Below, piece by piece: positions 58,697 through 64,000 of a DNA stretch of 64,000 nucleotides (position 1 is its first letter; each line of letters opens with the position of its first letter). Below the pieces are notes generated by a model. The model searched no databases, was not told the origin of the DNA, and saw only the letters and a list, made by a program, of their open reading frames with translations. A program made the position numbers and the translations under genes. Location of the stretch: contig NC_088306.1 of the NCBI RefSeq assembly GCF_032854445.1, positions 11,281,386 through 11,345,385 of the forward strand, read 5' to 3'. The stretch is from Liolophura sinensis. Taxonomy: Eukaryota > Mollusca > Polyplacophora > Chitonida > Chitonidae.

Positions 58697-58853
58697 TATC
58701 CGGCCGTACGTGAGAAGGTCTCTCAGCAACCTGCGGATGGTCGTGGGTTTCCCCCGGGTTCTGCCCGGATTCCTCTCACCATAATGCTGGCCGCCGTCGT
58801 ATAAGTGAAATATTCTTCATTACGGCATAAAACAGCAATCAAATAAATCAAAT
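58697..58853 (+). repeat. SINE family B copy
   Basis: Runs from CCGGCCGTACGTGAGAAGGT through CAACCTGCGGATGGTCGTGG and CACCATAATGCTGGCCGCCG to GGCATAAAACAGCAATCAAA, then TAAATC. The tRNA-like head is missing. Confidence 0.88.
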
Positions 58854-59960
58854 CCATTTGTCTCACAAATGTCCTGGATAAGATAACAACAAAAATATCT
58901 CGAACAATGTGCAGTTAGTCAGTTACAATGATCTGAATTGCCGGAGAGATGAAATTTACTTATACCATACTAACTTGCCTCGCCAATAGTCTCCATGGGT
59001 AGGCAAATGGCTGAAGGTACAGACGTATGGAGACTTCATCATCAGCGCCTCCGGATGACTCTTCCAATTGACAATAAGTGCCATTTGTCCCTTAAAACGC
59101 GAAGAAATTGCCTTGACAAAGCCAAATACTCTTTCTTTAACCATTTATCTCTCTTCCACTGAATTCCTAAAACCATCGTCGCCGTTATATAACGGATAAA
59201 TTTGAATCGCACAACCCAACATTTGATCGGTCAGAAACCAAAAATTTGTTACATAAAATTCCAAGGAAACTTAACCTAAATACAGGTTTACGGGTTTGAA
59301 AGTTTCAACCACGTGGGAAATCTCAACAACATAGCAACAAGACTATCACAAAGCTAAGCCGTACCTCGATCTGGTCAGGAAATTACGTTTAATGGTAAAA
59401 AATGTTCCAATGGAAGTGTCGATTCCAAAACAGGTAAATGGAAGCCATGCAAGCTAATGGATCACAAGACATTTAGAATACATGGAGTGAATTGTCAACA
59501 TATATCCAGTTCAATATCAAGCTCTTCTTCAGCTTCTATTTCACATATTAACTTGTCAAAATATTTTTAAAAAAGACAAATACAGAATTATGTATCAAAC
59601 GACACGTAAATACCGTCGTTGTATGAAACCAAATCCACTGCAAACGAACTCTGTGCTAATGGAATTCCGCTCAGGAAGCAATTCGCTCCGAGTTCAACAC
59701 AAAAAACTGTATGTAACGCTTTGTATGTTGTCTCAGGTCATTTCTGACGCTGTGGATTGCGCTGGGTTCCATAACTACAATAGTGTGATAATAAAAAGTC
59801 CATGCTATAGTTATTTCTAAGAAACATCGGATAAATCAGCGTCTAATGACGTTTAAACAACGGCGAGGAATAACGAACTGCGAGTGACTGCACCTCATAA
59901 AATACTGGGATGTAGTTCATAAAGACATTAAAATTTATTCCATAGGCTGATTTCTTAATA
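58854..59960. other. Spacer without recognised gene
   Basis: No supported exon or repeat. Confidence 0.35.
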
Positions 59961-59967
59961 ACAGTCT

Positions 59968-60128
59968 CCCGTACGTGGGAAGGTCTCCAGCAACCTGCGG
60001 ATGGTCGTGGGTTTCCCCCGGGCTCTGCCCTGTTTCCTCCCACCATAATGCTGGCCGCCGTCGTATAAGTGAAATATTCTTGAGTACGGCGTAAAACACC
60101 AATCAAATAAATAAATAAATAAATAATA
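59968..60128 (+). repeat. SINE family B copy (sense arm of an inverted pair)
   Basis: Runs from CCCGTACGTGGGAAGGTCTC through CAACCTGCGGATGGTCGTGG to ACGGCGTAAAACACCAATCA, then AATAAATAAATAAATAA. It matches the copy at 60332-60490 in opposite orientation. Confidence 0.9.
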
Positions 60129-60331
60129 ACAGTTCACTGACACTTTATTGACTGATTGTTGTTAGCACTTATTTTCCATTTACATTGTCAACTTTGTCAG
60201 TAGGTGAAGTCAGAGCAAACACTCTTTGGTTTGGTGTACAGTTAATACGATGATATAAATTAATACGCTAGTTGTACATGTATTATTGATACCGATGTCA
60301 TTGGTATCGTACAGATTGAACAGAGAATAAT

Positions 60332-60490
60332 AATATTTATTTATTTCATTGGTGTTTTACGCTGTACTGAAGAATGTTTTACTTATACGACGGCGGCCAG
60401 CATTATGGTGGGAGGAATCTGGGCAGGGCCCGGGGGAAACCCATGACCATCCGCAGGTTGTCACCAGACCTTCCCACGTACAGCCGGAGA
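60332..60490 (-). repeat. SINE family B copy (antisense arm of an inverted pair)
   Basis: On the plus strand it starts TTTATTTATTTCATTGGTGT, continues ACGACGGCGGCCAGCATTAT and ACCATCCGCAGGTTGTCACC, and ends TTCCCACGTACAGCCGGAGA. It is the inverse of the copy 205 bp upstream. Confidence 0.9.
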
Positions 60491-63040
60491 TGGATAATAA
60501 TAATACGCATTTGTATATGTCCATCGTATGCACAAATTAAACGTTACATGATGATACTTAAATGACTTCGCTACAGTATTCGCTTTTCTTTAGTGAATTC
60601 TAAACATGTATGGCATTGTAAAGAGGACATATTGTTCAGAAACTGTGTTCCTGGTAATGTCCGGGCCAAAAGCCATTTTGGATTAAGCTAATTTAGAAAC
60701 GTGATCGGAATGGGAGGGTGTCTTATTTCCTATGGCCTTTAAACCTAACAAATAATAGTTTCAATCAAAATTTAAATAAAATCAATGCAATGTTTAATCC
60801 TATATGGCTTACCCCAGATCGATTCGCAAGAAAAGTGTCTTACGTTTGTAAACGAATTATCTTAAATAAAGAGAAAGGAATCAGACTTTGAGGGCGTCAA
60901 TGTGTAAAATTTTAACGCCATCATCTACGAGGGTTATGGAGGTTCATCGATACATCAAATAGAAACCAATCACAAAAGTTAAGAATCAATGATTTCCTCT
61001 TTTGAATATTAATTCTTTTTTTGGCCAGAATCAGTGATTTAATCAATAGATATAATATAAGCACATCAGAAGATCAGCATACAAGAACGCGTAGAATATT
61101 ATTTTATTGGAGTTACAAATATATGGACATATCAAATGTTCCAATATAGCTTTCTGGAATACTGCCATTTGAATATACTATATACACCAACTTTCAAAAG
61201 AACACATGGTATTTACATTTTCAAAGGTCCAAATCGACGTGCTTAAATGTGTAATAGTTCATAATGTGACACATTCGTGCATCTGAACAATGTCTTGTCT
61301 CGATGTTCACAACGTCGAAGAGAGCGTGCAACATCAGGGGGACAAATTACACAGGAACAGGATATTATACTAGGGAGAAATACTGAAGCATAAACCAGAG
61401 TAAGTCAACAGAAGACACTGAAAGTTGCCTCCTGGCGCTTTAGAAAGTCCAAAAAAGTCATTAGTCCCATATTACTCTACAGTGCAGTCCAACCAAAGCA
61501 TTGCGCCATCAGTATGAAAAATTGTAAACAGTTTAACTCGCAAGCGAACAAGCTTCTGTAGAATGTATATACACGAAAACAAATAAGTGTCCGCCTACGA
61601 AACGCTCCAACCTCAATCCCGCAACCCATCCGCTTCCCACACAAACCCCCCATATCTAGGTACACAAATCAGCCAAGGTAAGGCCAATACAAATCAATAC
61701 TCCTTCATCATATGGACACAATCGTAACTCGGAGTAATCGATCAGCGGGAGATGACAGGTGAGATCGATATCGGTCTGCAGTTGTACCCTTATATATAAG
61801 ACTATAATTATACCGTCAGCTATATTCAATATTCGTTTCTTAATATGCACATATTCATATATTCATCTTTCGATTGTATAATCATTTCAGTTAAACTGAA
61901 CCGGGATAGGTGTAATAAACTGAACACAGTCTGTAAATGATTCCCTATAATCATGTGGTATTTTAGCTCGAGCTGTCCGTTAGCTACACAGGTATATTGT
62001 TATACCATCTGTGTTAATTAGACTATTATTCGTTTGTTATAAATGCTTGTGTAGAGACAATGAGTGTAAATCGAAGATGTATAAACAATTCCATCTGTGT
62101 GATAAATCCGACGTGGGGGTGTGGAGGGAGGGGGTATCATAACTAGAAAAGTATACCCTGAACGAAAACTCACGCCATAGCCTTATACACCTGATTAAAG
62201 CAGCCAATGCTCTTGTCTTGGGCATGCTTTTTTAAAGTACTATTAATAAGAACAAATATTGAAACCTTATACGTTATCAGCCGTTACAAGGTCCACTTAA
62301 TAACTACATGAAAATGACACAGAATAAAGTCTTCCGCATATAACGATCGCTAACTTAATTGAACTAATTTGTCTTCGAATATAGGTTGCTCGTATAGGAT
62401 TTCAGAGTTGCTGGGAAGGGGGGCGGGGAGGCGAATGTGGTCTGCAACCGAACGCAGTACAACCTAGATGTTCTCTATAATAAATCGTTGTCAACACAGG
62501 AAGATCATTAGTCACTTGCAAGAATGTGTGAGCCTTTCCAGGGATTTCACTTACCATTTCCTGTAACTACATAGACGATGCAAAAGGACCCTAGCTGGCG
62601 ACCGCTAGGGTTTACGGTAGGAATATTGTCTAAATATACTTTCACTTGAGTGTGAAAAGCCCAACCGCCATATTACATGAAATGCTTCTGGGTTTTTGTC
62701 ATTAAGCGTATGCTCTTAGAACGTATGCTCTAAATATATCACCCACAGTTCGTTTTGGCAGCCGTCTTATTTTATCATATAATAACGTCTAAGGTTTGCT
62801 TTCTGTCTTTTTTTTTTTGCAGTATGTTGGTGTTCCTCTGGTTTGTTTTGGCACATTTCCGATGACATTCTTGTATATGTAGCTAAGGTCTGCATGTAAC
62901 AACTTACTCATGTACCATATTTTCAGCATGCACCTAACGCTGTACTTTTAGCTAAAATCTGAATTTGGCAGTATCACACGTGCGGTTTCAGGTGAAAAAA
63001 TGAGTTTTCTTTCTAAATCGCATTATCTAAATATATCTAG
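60491..63040. other. Spacer without recognised gene
   Basis: AT-rich, no supported exon or repeat. Confidence 0.35.
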
Positions 63041-63044
63041 ATCA

Positions 63045-63440
63045 TCCTCTCCACATGTCCTATATACTATCCTATCCATATTATCTATAAACACAAACAG
63101 TTTCCATACATCGCCAATAAATATATTTACCGTTTGCTGCAATGACTTTGCGGATCTCGATCATAGCCTATCAAGTTTTGCTATATAGCCTAAACACATT
63201 TACACCATCTTGCAACGACTTTCCAGTACCCTATCAAGTTTTGCTATATAGCCTAAACACATTTATGCCATCTTGCAACAACTTTCCAATACCGCTTTAA
63301 CTGTAAACACAAACAGTTTTGTGGTATCGCCTAAATGCAATTACGGTGTTTTTTAATGACTTTCCGTTACCGTCTAACCTATAGGCCTCATATAGTTTTG
63401 GTCTAAATACAATGACTATAATAACTTTCTTACCGTTGTA
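63045..63440. repeat. Degenerate about 66-bp tandem repeat
   Basis: Two almost identical units (CCTATCAAGTTTTGCTATAT, then AGCCTAAACACATTTA and CATCTTGCAACGACTTTCC) start near 63167 and 63230. More diverged units on both sides share AAACACAAACAGTTTT and ACTTTCCGTTACCG. Five to six units in total. Confidence 0.8.
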
Positions 63441-63839
63441 TATTCATGTGAAAAGCTTCTGATGTGGGAGGATCTTCCATCGGTTCGCAACCAACGACAA
63501 AAAACCCCAAAATCCAAATAAACAAATCCAAATAGATCACAGTAAAACCATCGTGGCCTCCAAAGTACGTGTGAACAGAGAGCAGCGTTAACTGCGCTTC
63601 CCTGACCGGCTCCGTAACATAGAATTAAGGCTTGTGGTTAGCTACCCCACCCCTACAAGTTGTTAAGACATATGTCTACGTACACGCACATGTACTATAG
63701 CGACCAGTCCAACAGCTGACAACCACTCGTACTGGTATATCCGTCTTCACTGTCAGACTGCCGCCTTCGAGGTATATAGCTATCAAGGCTTCGACTTCCA
63801 ACTAATTTCCCTCGTGTCAGAAGAAGGGGGCCCGGGAAC

Positions 63840-63927
63840 ATGGATAGCCTAGAAACATCTGGAAATAGTACGACGGCTTTACGCTCGAGCGTTCGTGAGG
63901 ATACGGAGATAGCCGAGCCGATTAAAA
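63840..63927 (+). CDS. Possible first coding exon of a gene continuing beyond the window
   Basis: ATG at 63840 has a good start context (AAC before, G after) and opens MDSLETSGNSTTALRSSV, then REDTEIAEPIK, up to a donor-like GTGAGC at 63928. Without splicing the frame stops at 63957. The stretch is GC-richer than its surroundings. The peptide has an N-glycosylation motif (NST), which would fit an extracellular N-terminus, but nothing identifies the product. No second exon lies in the window. Confidence 0.3.
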
Positions 63928-64000
63928 GTGAGCGAGCGTATATTTTTAAACGCTCATAGATTCTTTATCTATATAGTGTGTGTGTCACAACACAGCAATT

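Overview
This is animal nuclear DNA: split genes with GT/AG splice sites, long introns, degenerate non-LTR retrotransposon copies, tRNA-derived SINEs and many minisatellites. The repeat styles (several SINE families ending in AATAAA-type tails, AT-rich spacer) and an invertebrate-type acetylcholinesterase suggest a marine lophotrochozoan such as a mollusc or brachiopod. That placement is inference; the sequence alone does not fix the species.

Layout. (1) 345-2118, plus strand: the last three exons of a gene whose product ends in PCNA-binding-like motifs and a UBZ4-type zinc finger; it starts outside the window. A decayed second copy of the finger lies in its 3' untranslated region. (2) 3.3-9.2 kb: a dispersed repeat followed by a badly decayed CR1/Jockey-like LINE with ORF1, endonuclease and reverse transcriptase remains. 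(3) 9.8-19.2 kb: no recognised gene; several tandem arrays, SINE copies, and a 2.5 kb minisatellite of 38 units of 66 bp that keeps long reading frames open by its period alone. (4) 20.3-30.6 kb, minus strand: acetylcholinesterase, found as three coding exons joined in matching phase, with the catalytic triad intact, a T-type (WAT) tail exon, and one frameshift in the first exon. Its introns are full of SINE copies. (5) 30.6-63.8 kb: about 33 kb without a confidently recognised gene, holding SINEs, an SINE-containing duplication, five or more tandem arrays, an 81-nt tRNA-like sequence and one possible coding exon at 44.3 kb. (6) At the right edge a possible first coding exon begins at 63840 and would continue beyond the window.

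The genes do not form a pathway: the DNA-damage-type protein and the synaptic esterase are neighbours only. The most notable observations are the frameshift and unusual tail of the acetylcholinesterase, the 66-bp array, the decayed UBZ duplicate, and a common 3' tail shared by otherwise unrelated SINE families. I found no sign of a bacterial-type or wholly new system.
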